Positions 51,152-59,812 of a stretch of DNA of 64,000 bases are shown here, one piece after another. This DNA is from Mycolicibacterium aurum (GTDB lineage Bacteria > Actinomycetota > Actinomycetes > Mycobacteriales > Mycobacteriaceae), in the NCBI GenBank assembly GCA_900078775.1, contig LT549889.1, positions 2,046,001 to 2,110,000 of the forward strand, read 5' to 3'. The notes beneath the pieces were generated by a model. That model ran no database searches and was not told where the DNA came from. It was given only the letters and a program-made list of their open reading frames with translations. How positions within the stretch are numbered: the stretch's first letter is position 1; each line of letters begins with the position of its first letter. The position numbers were made by a program, and so were the translations under genes.

Positions 51152-52747
51152 ATGAGCACCGAGATCACCGATCCCCCCGTCGATCCGCCCGCGCCGGCAC
51201 CCGCGCCGGCCGTGCCGTGGTGGACCCGGGGAGACACCAACGCGTTCTTCGGGCTGGGATTCAACATCCTGGTCAACGTCCTGACCCTGACGGCCCTGAT
51301 GATCGGTGTCGTCGCGGTGCCCGCCGGGGATGTGCTGGGCACCGTACTGCCCGCACTCGGCGTGGCACTGATCCTGGGCAACCTGTACTACACCTTCCTG
51401 GCGCGGCGACTTGCCAAGCGGGAGAGCAGGTCCGACGTCACCGCACTGCCCTACGGGCCGTCGGTGCCGCACATGTTCATCGTGGTGTTCGTCGTCATGC
51501 TGCCGGTGTACCTGAGCACCGATGACCCGATCCGGGCCTGGTCAGCCGGGTTGGCCTGGGCGTTCATGATCGGTGTCATCGTGATGATCGGCGCCTTCGT
51601 CGGCCCGTATATCCGCAAGCTGACCCCGCGGGCGGCGATGCTGGGCACGCTGGCCGGCATCTCGATCACCTTCATCTCCATGCGGCCCGCCGCACAGATG
51701 TGGGAGGCGGCCTGGATCGGTCTCCCGGTGCTGGCCATCATCCTGATCGGTTTCTTCACCGATGTGAAGCTGCCGTTCGGCATCCCGGTCGGGCTGGCCG
51801 CGCTGCTGGTGGGCACCGCGATCGGCTGGATCGGCGGTTACATGTCGGCACCGGACGTCGGGCAGGCGTTCACCGATATCGCGATCGGCATCCCCGATCT
51901 CCGGCTGGACCTGCTGTTCTCCGGGCTGGCGAATCTGGCACCGCTGTTGGGTACCGCAATCCCGTTGGGCGTGTACAACTTCACCGAGGCGATGAGCAAT
52001 GTGGAGAGCGCCGCCGCCGCGGGTGACAACTACAACCTGCGCAGCGTGCTGCTCGCCGACGGGGCCGGCGCCGTGGTCGGCTCGGCGTTCGGGTCGCCGT
52101 TCCCGCCCGCGGTCTACATCGGGCATCCGGGTTGGAAGGACGCCGGGGGCCGGGCCGGTTACTCACTGGCCAGCGGCCTGATGATCGGGATCTTCTGCTT
52201 CGTCGGCCTGTTCGGCATCCTGGACGCCCTGCTACCGGTGCCCGCGATCGTGCCGATCCTGCTCTACATCGGACTGCTGATCGGCGCCCAGGCCTTCCAG
52301 GCGGTCCCCCGCCTGCACGCCATCGCCGTGGTCGCCGCCCTGCTACCCAACCTCGCCGAGTGGGCCAAGACCCAGATCGACAACGCGCTGAACGCGGCAG
52401 GCACCTCGGCCGCGGAGGTCGGGATGGAGGCGCTCAACGGCGCCGGCGTGGTCTACGAGGGGTTGAAGACCCTCGGCGAGGGCGCGGTGCTGGTCGGTCT
52501 GATCCTGGGCACCATGGTGACCTTCATCCTGGACAAGAAGTTCCGCCACGCCGCGCTCGCGGCGACCGTCGGGGCGGTGTTGTCGTTCATCGGTCTCATC
52601 CACGCACCGGAAGTCTCGTGGGCCGCCAGTCCGGCTGTGGCGCTCGGGTATCTGTTCTTCGCCGCGGTCTGCCTGGCGTACTCGCTGCTGCCCGGGGCCG
52701 ACGATCCGGTGCAGGTCGACGAATCCGATATCGTCGCCGGCCACTAG
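51152..52747 (+). CDS. NCS2-type nucleobase/azapurine-like permease
   Basis: A 531-residue membrane protein with about 12-13 helices (WWTRGDTNAFFGLGFNILVNV first, DVTALPYGPSVPHMF, GVYNFTEAMSNVESAAAAGDNYN). The last is the NCS2/AzgA-like signature with substrate acids. A nitrogen compound related to nucleobases or biuret is the probable cargo, since it is third in the operon with allophanate and biuret hydrolase-like genes. ATG at 51152 follows GAAAGGATC. A long palindrome follows the stop. Confidence 0.88.
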   Translation: MSTEITDPPVDPPAPAPAPAVPWWTRGDTNAFFGLGFNILVNVLTLTALMIGVVAVPAGDVLGTVLPALGVALILGNLYYTFLARRLAKRESRSDVTALPYGPSVPHMFIVVFVVMLPVYLSTDDPIRAWSAGLAWAFMIGVIVMIGAFVGPYIRKLTPRAAMLGTLAGISITFISMRPAAQMWEAAWIGLPVLAIILIGFFTDVKLPFGIPVGLAALLVGTAIGWIGGYMSAPDVGQAFTDIAIGIPDLRLDLLFSGLANLAPLLGTAIPLGVYNFTEAMSNVESAAAAGDNYNLRSVLLADGAGAVVGSAFGSPFPPAVYIGHPGWKDAGGRAGYSLASGLMIGIFCFVGLFGILDALLPVPAIVPILLYIGLLIGAQAFQAVPRLHAIAVVAALLPNLAEWAKTQIDNALNAAGTSAAEVGMEALNGAGVVYEGLKTLGEGAVLVGLILGTMVTFILDKKFRHAALAATVGAVLSFIGLIHAPEVSWAASPAVALGYLFFAAVCLAYSLLPGADDPVQVDESDIVAGH

Positions 52748-52748
52748 T

Positions 52749-52821
52749 CACTGCGCGAAACTCGCGTACCGGTCGCGATTTTGGCGATCGCAGCGACCGG
52801 TACGCGAGTTTCGGCACTGCG
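52749..52821. repeat. 58-base intergenic palindrome flanked by 7-base direct repeats
   Basis: Perfect 21-base arms run from 52756 to 52776 and 52793 to 52813, starting CGAAACTCGCGTACC and ending CGCGAGTTTCG, with a 16-base spacer. The unit is flanked by CACTGCG at 52749-52755 and 52815-52821. It may be a terminator for the permease operon or a small palindromic insertion with a target duplication. Confidence 0.65.
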
Positions 52822-52867
52822 GCGGCGGTCACATGCGCCGCATTCAGGTGCCATAGCTAACCTAAGT

Positions 52868-52891
52868 TTTCGTAGTCATCTGTCTACGAAA
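52868..52891. promoter_or_regulatory. TetR-type operator TTTCGTAG-N8-CTACGAAA
   Basis: Perfect 8-base arms with an 8-base spacer, ending 18 bases before the start of a TetR family gene. AT-rich and symmetric, it is the natural binding site for autoregulation. Confidence 0.65.
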
Positions 52892-52909
52892 TCGCATAGG
52901 CTCTGGTTC

Positions 52910-53518
52910 ATGGCTGCACGCACACACAGCGCCGACCCGCGCGCAGAACGGGTCCGCACCCTGCTGCACGAGGCGGCGTTCGCACTCGCCCACGAACACC
53001 CCGTCGACGAACTCACCGTCGCGGCCATCGTGGCCCGCGCGGGCGTCAGCCGGCAGGTGTTCTACCAACACTTCCGGGACCGCGACGACGCGGTGGCGGC
53101 GGCCTTCTCGGTGGCGTTCGAACAGGCCACCACCGATATCGGCGGCGATCCGCGGGTATGGATCATGCGCCTGTTCGACTTCGCCGGCGAACACCGCGCG
53201 ATGTACCGCAATGTGGTGCCCAGTTCGGTCACCCAGCGGGTGGTCAGCGCCTTCCGCGCCGCACTTGACCCGGCCTGCGCCGAGATCGCCAGGGCGGGCA
53301 CCGGCCCGGGCGGGACGGTGGCGCCCACCGCCGGGCTGACCGTGGAGGCCGTGACCCGCTTCCTGGTCGGCGGTTTCATGGAGGTGCTGCGCGCTTGGAT
53401 GGAGGAACCCATCGAGGAACCGGGTGACCGCGATGTCGCCGCTCTCCGGGACCGGGTCGCCGCCGCCTTCGACACCGTCAACGCGCTGCTCACCCTGCCC
53501 GACGCGGCGGGGTTCTGA
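52910..53518 (+). CDS. TetR family transcriptional regulator
   Basis: A 202-residue regulator. The TetR_N helix-turn-helix is at about 12-60 (VDELTVAAIVARAGVSRQVFYQHFRDRDD), followed by a helical ligand-binding domain. ATG at 52910 directly follows the palindrome at 52868-52891. It is separated by 2 bases from the membrane-protein gene, so it probably represses itself and that gene. No ligand is evident. Confidence 0.9.
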   Translation: MAARTHSADPRAERVRTLLHEAAFALAHEHPVDELTVAAIVARAGVSRQVFYQHFRDRDDAVAAAFSVAFEQATTDIGGDPRVWIMRLFDFAGEHRAMYRNVVPSSVTQRVVSAFRAALDPACAEIARAGTGPGGTVAPTAGLTVEAVTRFLVGGFMEVLRAWMEEPIEEPGDRDVAALRDRVAAAFDTVNALLTLPDAAGF

Positions 53519-53520
53519 AG

Positions 53521-54573
53521 ATGGGTAGGCACACTGCCGCATCGGCCGCCCCCACCGCCACGGAGGCGGCCGACGGACTCGGGGTGACCCGCGCCCAGGT
53601 CCGCTACGTGGCGCTGGCGATGGTCACCTTCGCGCTACTGGTCCTCGCGATGATCGCCAGCTACGCCGGTGCCTTCGCCAAACCGACGCTGCATCACCTC
53701 GAGGTCGCGGTCGCCGGGCCCACCCAGCTGGTCGACGCCCTGGACACCCGGGCCGAACTGGACATCACCCGGGTCGACGACGACGCGGCCGCCCGCACCG
53801 CGGTGCTGGAACGCAGAACCGATGCCGCCCTGGTCGTCCAACCGGCGGGCCGGTTGGACATCTACGTCGCCGGCGGGGGCGGCCACAGCGTCGCGGCCGC
53901 CGCCGAGACCGTCGGGCGCGCGGTGGCGGGCGAGTCCGGACTGACTCCGGCGGTCACCGATATCGCACCGACAGCGGCCGGTAATCCCTCGGGCACCGTC
54001 GAGTTCTACGCGATCATCTTCGTATCCTTGGGCGCCTCCATCGGGGCCGCCGCCTTCGGTTATCTGGTCGGGGCGGTACGCCGGCCGTGGACGCTCGCGC
54101 TGCGCACCCTGACACTGTCCATCTACGCGACCCTGCTGGCCGGGGTCGTCACCCTCTACGTGGGTACCGGAATCGACGCGCTCACCACCCATCCATGGCA
54201 GGTGTTCGGCGCGCTGTGGCTGTACGCGATGGCCGTCGGGGGCGCCATCACCGGAGTGTCGGCCGCGTTCGGCACCGTTGCGGCGCTCGGCGTGACCGCG
54301 TTCCTGGTGATCGTCGGCAACGCGGCGGCCGCCGGCCCGGTCGGGCTGCCGCTGATGTCGGGCTTCTACACGGTGTTCAACCGCGTCGTGCCGCAGGGCG
54401 CCGGAGTCTCCCTGCTGCGCAGCATCGAGTACTTCGGCGGGCACGGTGCCGCGACACCGATTGCCACGCTGTTGATCTGGGCCGCGATGGGTGCGGCGCT
54501 GGCCGCCCTGGCCACCACCGTCCGGATGGCCGCCGCCCAGCGATTGTGGCAACGGGTCCGCGTGCACCACTGA
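53521..54573 (+). CDS. multi-helix membrane protein (ABC-2/DUF3533-like)
   Basis: A 350-residue membrane protein. One N-terminal helix (ALAMVTFALLVLAMIASYAG) precedes a soluble domain of about 110 residues and then five helices, a layout shared with YhgE/Pip-, DUF3533- and ABC-2-type exporters. No ATPase is nearby. It probably acts in envelope or stress export under the TetR protein encoded just upstream. ATG at 53521. Confidence 0.72.
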   Translation: MGRHTAASAAPTATEAADGLGVTRAQVRYVALAMVTFALLVLAMIASYAGAFAKPTLHHLEVAVAGPTQLVDALDTRAELDITRVDDDAAARTAVLERRTDAALVVQPAGRLDIYVAGGGGHSVAAAAETVGRAVAGESGLTPAVTDIAPTAAGNPSGTVEFYAIIFVSLGASIGAAAFGYLVGAVRRPWTLALRTLTLSIYATLLAGVVTLYVGTGIDALTTHPWQVFGALWLYAMAVGGAITGVSAAFGTVAALGVTAFLVIVGNAAAAGPVGLPLMSGFYTVFNRVVPQGAGVSLLRSIEYFGGHGAATPIATLLIWAAMGAALAALATTVRMAAAQRLWQRVRVHH

Positions 54574-54592
54574 GCCGAACTATCGTTGGCCC

Positions 54593-56281
54593 ATGAGCGA
54601 GCCGTACTACGACCTGGGCTCCTATTCCCGCCCGGTCGAGACGTCGTCGGCACAGGCCCAGCGGTGGTTCGACCGGGGGTTGGTGTGGGCCTACGCGTTC
54701 AACCACGGGGAGGCGGTGCGCTGCTTCGAGCGCGCCCTCGAGTTCGACGGCGACCTGGCCATCGCCCGCTGGGGCATCGCCTACGCGGTCGGCCCGAACT
54801 ACAACAAGGCCTGGGATGCCTTCGACCCGATCGAACTGGCCGACGCGCTGGCCCGGGCCCGCGCCGAACTGACCGCCGCGACCGTCGCGCGCGCCTCGGC
54901 GACCGAACGCGCACTCATCGACGCCTTGGCGGCCCGCTTCCCGACCGATGATCCGCTCGATACGGCGGCCCTGACCGACGGGCACCTGGCTTACGCCGAG
55001 GCGATGTCCACGGTGGTCGAGACCTATCCCGACGACGTGGACGTGCAGGCGCTGGCCGCCGACGCGCTGCTCAACGTCACCGCATGGGCCTTGTGGGACA
55101 GCGCAACCGGACAGCCGGCCACGGGTTCACGGGTGATCGAGGCCAAGGCCCTCCTCGATGCGGCGCTCACCGGCCCGACCGGACGCAACCACCCGGGGAT
55201 CCTGCACCTCTATATCCACGCCATGGAGATGTCGGCGCATCCGGAGCAGGCGCTGCCCGCCGCCGACCTGTTGCGCGGCCTGGTCCCCGACGCCGGCCAT
55301 CTGCAGCACATGCCCAGCCACATCGATGTGCTGTGCGGTGACTACCGGGCGTCGATAGCGGCCAATCAGGCCGCGGTGCGCGCCGACCGGGTGTTCGTCG
55401 AGCGGGCCGGACCGCTGAACTTCTACTCGCTCTACCGCGCCCACGATCTGCACTTCGTGGTGTATTCGGCCATGTTCGAGGGCAACTACCGGATCGCCGA
55501 TGAGGCGGCCACCGAACTCGCCGAGCAGTTGACCCCGCACCTGCTGGCCATCGAGTCCCCACCGATGGCCGACTGGCTGGAGGCGTTCGTGCCGCTGCGG
55601 GTGCACGTGCTGGTGCGGTTCGGCCGGTGGGACGAGTTGATCGCGCTGACGCTGCCCGCCGATCCCGAGCTGTACTGCACCACCGCGGCCACCGTGCACT
55701 ACGGCCGCGGCATCGCGTACGCCGCCACCGGCCAGTTATCGGCGGCCCGCGTCGAACAGCGGGCACTTGCTGCGACGTACGCACGCATCCCCGATTCTCG
55801 CTACCTGTTCAACAACACCAGCCGTGACATCCTGGCCATCGCGATCGCCATGCTGGATGGCGAAATCGCTTACCGAGAACAACGATTCGAGGATGCGTTC
55901 GCCCTACTGCGGCAGGCGATCGCACTCGACGACGCGCTGCCCTACGACGAACCGTGGGGCTGGATGCAGCCGACCCGGCATGCCTACGGAGCGCTGCTGC
56001 TGGAGCAGGGCCGGGTCGAGGAGGCCGCCGCGGTGTACGCGGCCGACCTGGGTCTGGACGACACCCTGCGGCGCTCCTGCCAGCACCCCGGAAACGTCTG
56101 GAGCCTGCACGGATACCACGAATGTCTGCTCCGGCTGGGCCGCGATGCGGAGGCCGCGATCATCGGCAGACAGCTCGACGTGGCCCGGGCCCGCGCCGAC
56201 GTTCCGGTGCTCGCCTCCTGCGCGTGCAGGCTGGATGTCGCCCCGGCGGTCACGGTCGGGCCGTCCTCGTGTTGCGATTGA
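54593..56281 (+). CDS. TPR-containing protein
   Basis: A 562-residue soluble protein rich in tetratricopeptide-like helix pairs (AQRWFDRGLVWAYAFNHGEA, AVRCFERALEFDGD, then repeats to about 520). It has no signal peptide and a cysteine-rich C-terminal end (ASCACRLD, SSCCD). It is of a type annotated simply as tetratricopeptide repeat protein. No catalytic domain is seen. ATG at 54593, 20 bases after the preceding stop. Confidence 0.85.
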   Translation: MSEPYYDLGSYSRPVETSSAQAQRWFDRGLVWAYAFNHGEAVRCFERALEFDGDLAIARWGIAYAVGPNYNKAWDAFDPIELADALARARAELTAATVARASATERALIDALAARFPTDDPLDTAALTDGHLAYAEAMSTVVETYPDDVDVQALAADALLNVTAWALWDSATGQPATGSRVIEAKALLDAALTGPTGRNHPGILHLYIHAMEMSAHPEQALPAADLLRGLVPDAGHLQHMPSHIDVLCGDYRASIAANQAAVRADRVFVERAGPLNFYSLYRAHDLHFVVYSAMFEGNYRIADEAATELAEQLTPHLLAIESPPMADWLEAFVPLRVHVLVRFGRWDELIALTLPADPELYCTTAATVHYGRGIAYAATGQLSAARVEQRALAATYARIPDSRYLFNNTSRDILAIAIAMLDGEIAYREQRFEDAFALLRQAIALDDALPYDEPWGWMQPTRHAYGALLLEQGRVEEAAAVYAADLGLDDTLRRSCQHPGNVWSLHGYHECLLRLGRDAEAAIIGRQLDVARARADVPVLASCACRLDVAPAVTVGPSSCCD

Positions 56282-56418
56282 GTGAATTTGCTTGGCTCAC
56301 AATGTGTCATATCCACCATTTGCGGCCCCGAGGGCCTAATGTTGGCGGAAGCAAGCGGTAGCGGGGGGCTCGCACATTTCTGGTCGGGTGCCGCCGTCCG
56401 CTGTGGAGAGGACGCCCG

Positions 56419-56625
56419 ATGACGTGCGAACGCCATGCAGAAGAACCGTTATTCGCTCTCGTCCGGATGATCCGGGGTGCCGTCGAGGACCCGGTTCGTG
56501 CGGCGGGCGGCACCGACCGCGACGTCGAGGCGATCGCCGTCGCGGCCGCCTACGCCGCCTGGTGTTGGGGGGCGGCGCCGTCGGCTGATGCCGAGCCGCC
56601 GGGCCTGAGCCGAATGTCCGCCTGA
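56419..56625 (+). CDS. small hypothetical protein
   Basis: A 68-residue frame with GGAGAGGACG before the ATG at 56419. It has Cys3 and Cys49 and an alanine-rich helical part. No family is recognised. It ends 24 bases before the deaminase gene and may be part of the same transcript. The 137 bases upstream contain only a small GGCC/GGCC inverted repeat. Confidence 0.55.
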   Translation: MTCERHAEEPLFALVRMIRGAVEDPVRAAGGTDRDVEAIAVAAAYAAWCWGAAPSADAEPPGLSRMSA

Positions 56626-56649
56626 TCCTGCCCCCGTAAACTGGCCACC

Positions 56650-57129
56650 GTGGCGATCAGCGACGGAGACCTCGACCATCTGCGTCGCTGTGTGGATCTG
56701 GCCCGCACCGCCCTCGACGGTGGTGACGAACCATTCGGATCGGTCCTGGTGGATGCCTCGGGTGCGGTGGTCTTCGAAGACCACAACCGGGTCAAGGACG
56801 GCGATGCAACGCAGCATCCCGAGTTCGCCATCGCCCGGTGGGCCGTCGAGCGCCTGACGCCCGAGCAGCGCGCCGCCGCGACCGTCTACACCTCCGGGGA
56901 GCATTGCCCGATGTGCTCGGCCGCGCACGCCTGGGTCGGGCTCGGCCGCATCGTGTACGCCGCCTCTACCGAACAGCTGAGCCGATGGTGCACCGAATGG
57001 GGCACACCGGCCTCCCCCGTCGCGGCGCTGCCCATCGGCGCCGTCGCCCCCGGTGTGCGCACCGACGGTCCGGCACCCGAACTCGAGGACGAGATGCGCG
57101 CCCTGTACGAAGCGAAGTTCCGGCCGTGA
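56650..57129 (+). CDS. nucleoside deaminase family protein
   Basis: A 159-residue zinc-dependent deaminase of the CMP/dCMP deaminase family. His56 and catalytic Glu58 lie in HPEFA, and Cys86 and Cys89 in HCPMC. It removes an amino group from a nucleobase, nucleoside or related compound (guanine, cytosine or melamine-like). The start is GTG at 56650. The stop overlaps the GH13 gene start by 4 bases (GTGA), an unexpected partner. Confidence 0.88.
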   Translation: MAISDGDLDHLRRCVDLARTALDGGDEPFGSVLVDASGAVVFEDHNRVKDGDATQHPEFAIARWAVERLTPEQRAAATVYTSGEHCPMCSAAHAWVGLGRIVYAASTEQLSRWCTEWGTPASPVAALPIGAVAPGVRTDGPAPELEDEMRALYEAKFRP

Positions 57130-58400
57130 CCGATCCGGATTGGGTGCGCCACGTCATCTGGTGGCATGTCTACCCGCTGGGGTTCGTAGGCGCCTTCCCC
57201 GCCGATCCCGCGCCCACCGCCGACGAACACCGACTGCTGCGCATCGTCGACTGGCTGGACCACGCGGTCGAACTCGGCGCCTCCGGGTTGGCGCTGGGCC
57301 CGATATTCGCTTCGCGCACACACGGTTACGACACCACCGACCACCGCAAGATCGACCCGCGACTGGGTACCGATGCCGACTTCGACCAGCTCATCGAACA
57401 GTGCCGCCGGCGTGGCCTGCGGGTGCTGCTGGACGGTGTCTTCAACCACGTGGGTACCGATTTCCCGCGCTACCGCGAGGCCCTGGAGAACGGCTCGGAC
57501 GAGTGGTTTCGCCGCGGCCGCAACGGTTTCGCCACCTTCGAGGGTCACGGTGAGCTGATCGCGCTGGATCACGCCAACCCCGAGGTGGGGGCCTACACCG
57601 TCGACGTCATGGACCACTGGCTGAGCCGCGGGGCCGACGGCTGGCGCCTGGACGCGGCCTATGCGGTGCCGCCGTCGTTCTGGGCCCAGGTGCTGCCGCA
57701 GGTCCGCAGCCGGCACCCGCAGGCCTGGTTCCTCGGCGAGGTGATCCACGGCGACTATCCCGCCCAGGTCGAGGCCGCCGGGCTGGACTCGGTCACCCAG
57801 TACGAGTTGTGGAAGGCCATCTGGAGCAGCCTCAACGACAAGAACTTCCACGAGCTGGACTGGGCGCTGCAGCGGCACAACGCATTTCTGCAGACCTTCA
57901 TCCCGCTCACCTTCATCGGCAACCACGATGTGAGCAGGATCGCCAGCCAGCTGACCGACATCCGCCATATCGAGCATGCGCTGGTGCTGCTGCTGACCAC
58001 CGGCGGGACACCGAGCATCTACGCCGGCGACGAGTGGGCGTGGCGCGGTGTCAAGGAGGAACGGGCCGGCGGCGACGACGCGGTGCGGCCCGAGTTCGGA
58101 TCCCGGCCCGACGGGCCCGATGACACGCTGTCCCTGCACCAGTACCTGATCGGGCTACGCCGCAGGAATCCCTGGCTACACGAGGCCACCACCGAGGCGG
58201 TGCAGCTGAGCAACACCGGCTACATCTACCGGAGCGGGACCGGCGCCGATTCCCTGGTGGTGGCCCTCAACATCGGCGATGAACCGTTGACCGCGGATCT
58301 GCCCGAGCCGGGACGGGTCATCGCCGGGTCGGGCGCCCCGCCCGCCGAGCGGGTGCAACACCTCGTCGTGCCGCCGCACGGCTGGGTGATCGTCGGCTAG
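57126..58400 (+). CDS. alpha-amylase family (GH13) glycoside hydrolase
   Basis: A 424-residue TIM-barrel enzyme of the GH13 family. The nucleophile is Asp176 (GWRLDAAY), the acid/base Glu205 (FLGEVI) and the third acid Asp268 (IGNHDVSR). It lacks the C-terminal part of long maltogenic enzymes and has no signal peptide, so it acts on cytosolic maltosyl or trehalose-type sugars. GTG at 57126 overlaps the deaminase stop. It is convergent with the NADH dehydrogenase gene, with a 4-base overlap. Confidence 0.92.
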   Translation: MTDPDWVRHVIWWHVYPLGFVGAFPADPAPTADEHRLLRIVDWLDHAVELGASGLALGPIFASRTHGYDTTDHRKIDPRLGTDADFDQLIEQCRRRGLRVLLDGVFNHVGTDFPRYREALENGSDEWFRRGRNGFATFEGHGELIALDHANPEVGAYTVDVMDHWLSRGADGWRLDAAYAVPPSFWAQVLPQVRSRHPQAWFLGEVIHGDYPAQVEAAGLDSVTQYELWKAIWSSLNDKNFHELDWALQRHNAFLQTFIPLTFIGNHDVSRIASQLTDIRHIEHALVLLLTTGGTPSIYAGDEWAWRGVKEERAGGDDAVRPEFGSRPDGPDDTLSLHQYLIGLRRRNPWLHEATTEAVQLSNTGYIYRSGTGADSLVVALNIGDEPLTADLPEPGRVIAGSGAPPAERVQHLVVPPHGWVIVG

Positions 58401-59719
58401 GTCGAATCGTCCTTGGACCAGGTGTAGGGCTGCTCGGGTACGCCCCGGTCGCCGAGCATGAAGGCCCGGTGATACCGGCCGGCCCGGGCGATGGTCGCCA
58501 GCCAGGTCGCCACCGTACTGATCCGGTTGCGCACGCCGGTGAGGAACGCGATGTGGATGAATCCCCAGCCCAGCCAGCCCGCCAGCCCGGCGATGCGCAG
58601 CGGGCCCACCTGCAGTAGTGCGTTGCCCCGGCTGATGTACGCCGCCGACCCCAGATCCCGGTACCGGTAGCGGCGGCGCGGCTTGCCGTCGAGGTCGCGG
58701 CGCACGCAGGCGGCCACGTGCAGCCCGCCCTGCATCGCGTTTTCCGCGACGCCGGGCAGATCCCCGCCGACCAGATCGCCGACCACGAAGACCTCCGGGT
58801 ACCCGGGCACCGACAGGTCGGGGTCGACGGTGATGCGGCCGGCCCGGTCGGTCTCGGCCCCGAGCACCTCGGCCACCTGCCGGGCGAACGGCACCGCCTC
58901 CACGCCGGCGGTCCACAACACCGTCCGGGCGGCGTACCGCTCGGAGGGGCCGCCGGCCTTCGGGGTCACCGTGACCCCGTCGCGGCCGACGTCGGTGACG
59001 TGCACACCCATCCGCAACTCGACGCCGAGGTCCCGCAGGGTGCGGGCGGCCTTGTCCGCCAGGCCCGGTGCGAAGCTCTTGAGCACCCTGTCGCCGCCGT
59101 CGAACAGCAACACCCGGGCGTCCTCGGGGTCGATGCTGTGGAACTCGTTTGCCAGGGTGCGGGTCGCGACCTCGCGGATCTGACCGGCGATCTCCACACC
59201 GGTCGGCCCGCCGCCGGCGACCGCGAAGGTCAGCCAGCTGTCGCGTTCCGGTCCGGGCTCCAGGGTCTCGGCGATCTCGAACGCGGTGAACAGCCGCTGC
59301 CGGATGCACAGGGCGTCGTCGAGGGTCTTCATCCCCGGCGCCCATTCGGCGAAATGCTCGTTGCCGAAGTAGGACTGCTTCATCCCCGCGGCGAGCACCA
59401 GCACGTCGTAGTCCACGGTGAAGGTGGTCTCGTCCGGGCGCATCGCGGTCACGGTCCGGGTCTCGGGGTCCAGTCGGATCGCCTCGCCCAGCAGGGTCCG
59501 CACATTGTCATGCCGGGAAAGTTCCTCCCGCAGAGAGCGACTGATGTGCCCGATGCTCAGGGTGCCGGTGGCGCACTGATAGAGCAGTGGCTGGAAGAGA
59601 TGCCCGGCGGCCCGGTCGAGGAGCGTGACATCCACATCGGCGCGGCCGAGCCGACGGGCGCAGAACAGGCCGCCGAAGCCGCCGCCGATGATGAGCACCT
59701 TCGTGCGAGCCGCATGCAT
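58397..59719 (-). CDS. type II NADH dehydrogenase-like FAD oxidoreductase
   Basis: A 440-residue flavoprotein with two nucleotide-binding sites (GGGFGGLFCARRLG at 12-25; AVAGGGPTGVEIAGQI) and the FAD end motif VFVVGDLVGGDLPGVAENAMQ. The C-terminal amphipathic segment suits membrane attachment. NDH-2 enzymes pass electrons from NADH to menaquinone without proton pumping. ATG at 59717-59719. The length is close to mycobacterial Ndh/NdhA. A paralogue role other than respiration is possible. Confidence 0.9.
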   Translation of the reverse strand: MHAARTKVLIIGGGFGGLFCARRLGRADVDVTLLDRAAGHLFQPLLYQCATGTLSIGHISRSLREELSRHDNVRTLLGEAIRLDPETRTVTAMRPDETTFTVDYDVLVLAAGMKQSYFGNEHFAEWAPGMKTLDDALCIRQRLFTAFEIAETLEPGPERDSWLTFAVAGGGPTGVEIAGQIREVATRTLANEFHSIDPEDARVLLFDGGDRVLKSFAPGLADKAARTLRDLGVELRMGVHVTDVGRDGVTVTPKAGGPSERYAARTVLWTAGVEAVPFARQVAEVLGAETDRAGRITVDPDLSVPGYPEVFVVGDLVGGDLPGVAENAMQGGLHVAACVRRDLDGKPRRRYRYRDLGSAAYISRGNALLQVGPLRIAGLAGWLGWGFIHIAFLTGVRNRISTVATWLATIARAGRYHRAFMLGDRGVPEQPYTWSKDDST

Positions 59720-59812
59720 CGCTCCGAGGGTAGCCGCTGCCGGGTGGCGGGTACTGCCAGGTTTGCTAAGCGCGGCGCCAAAATCACCTGGCCGGGTTAA
59801 GCTCCCCGACTG

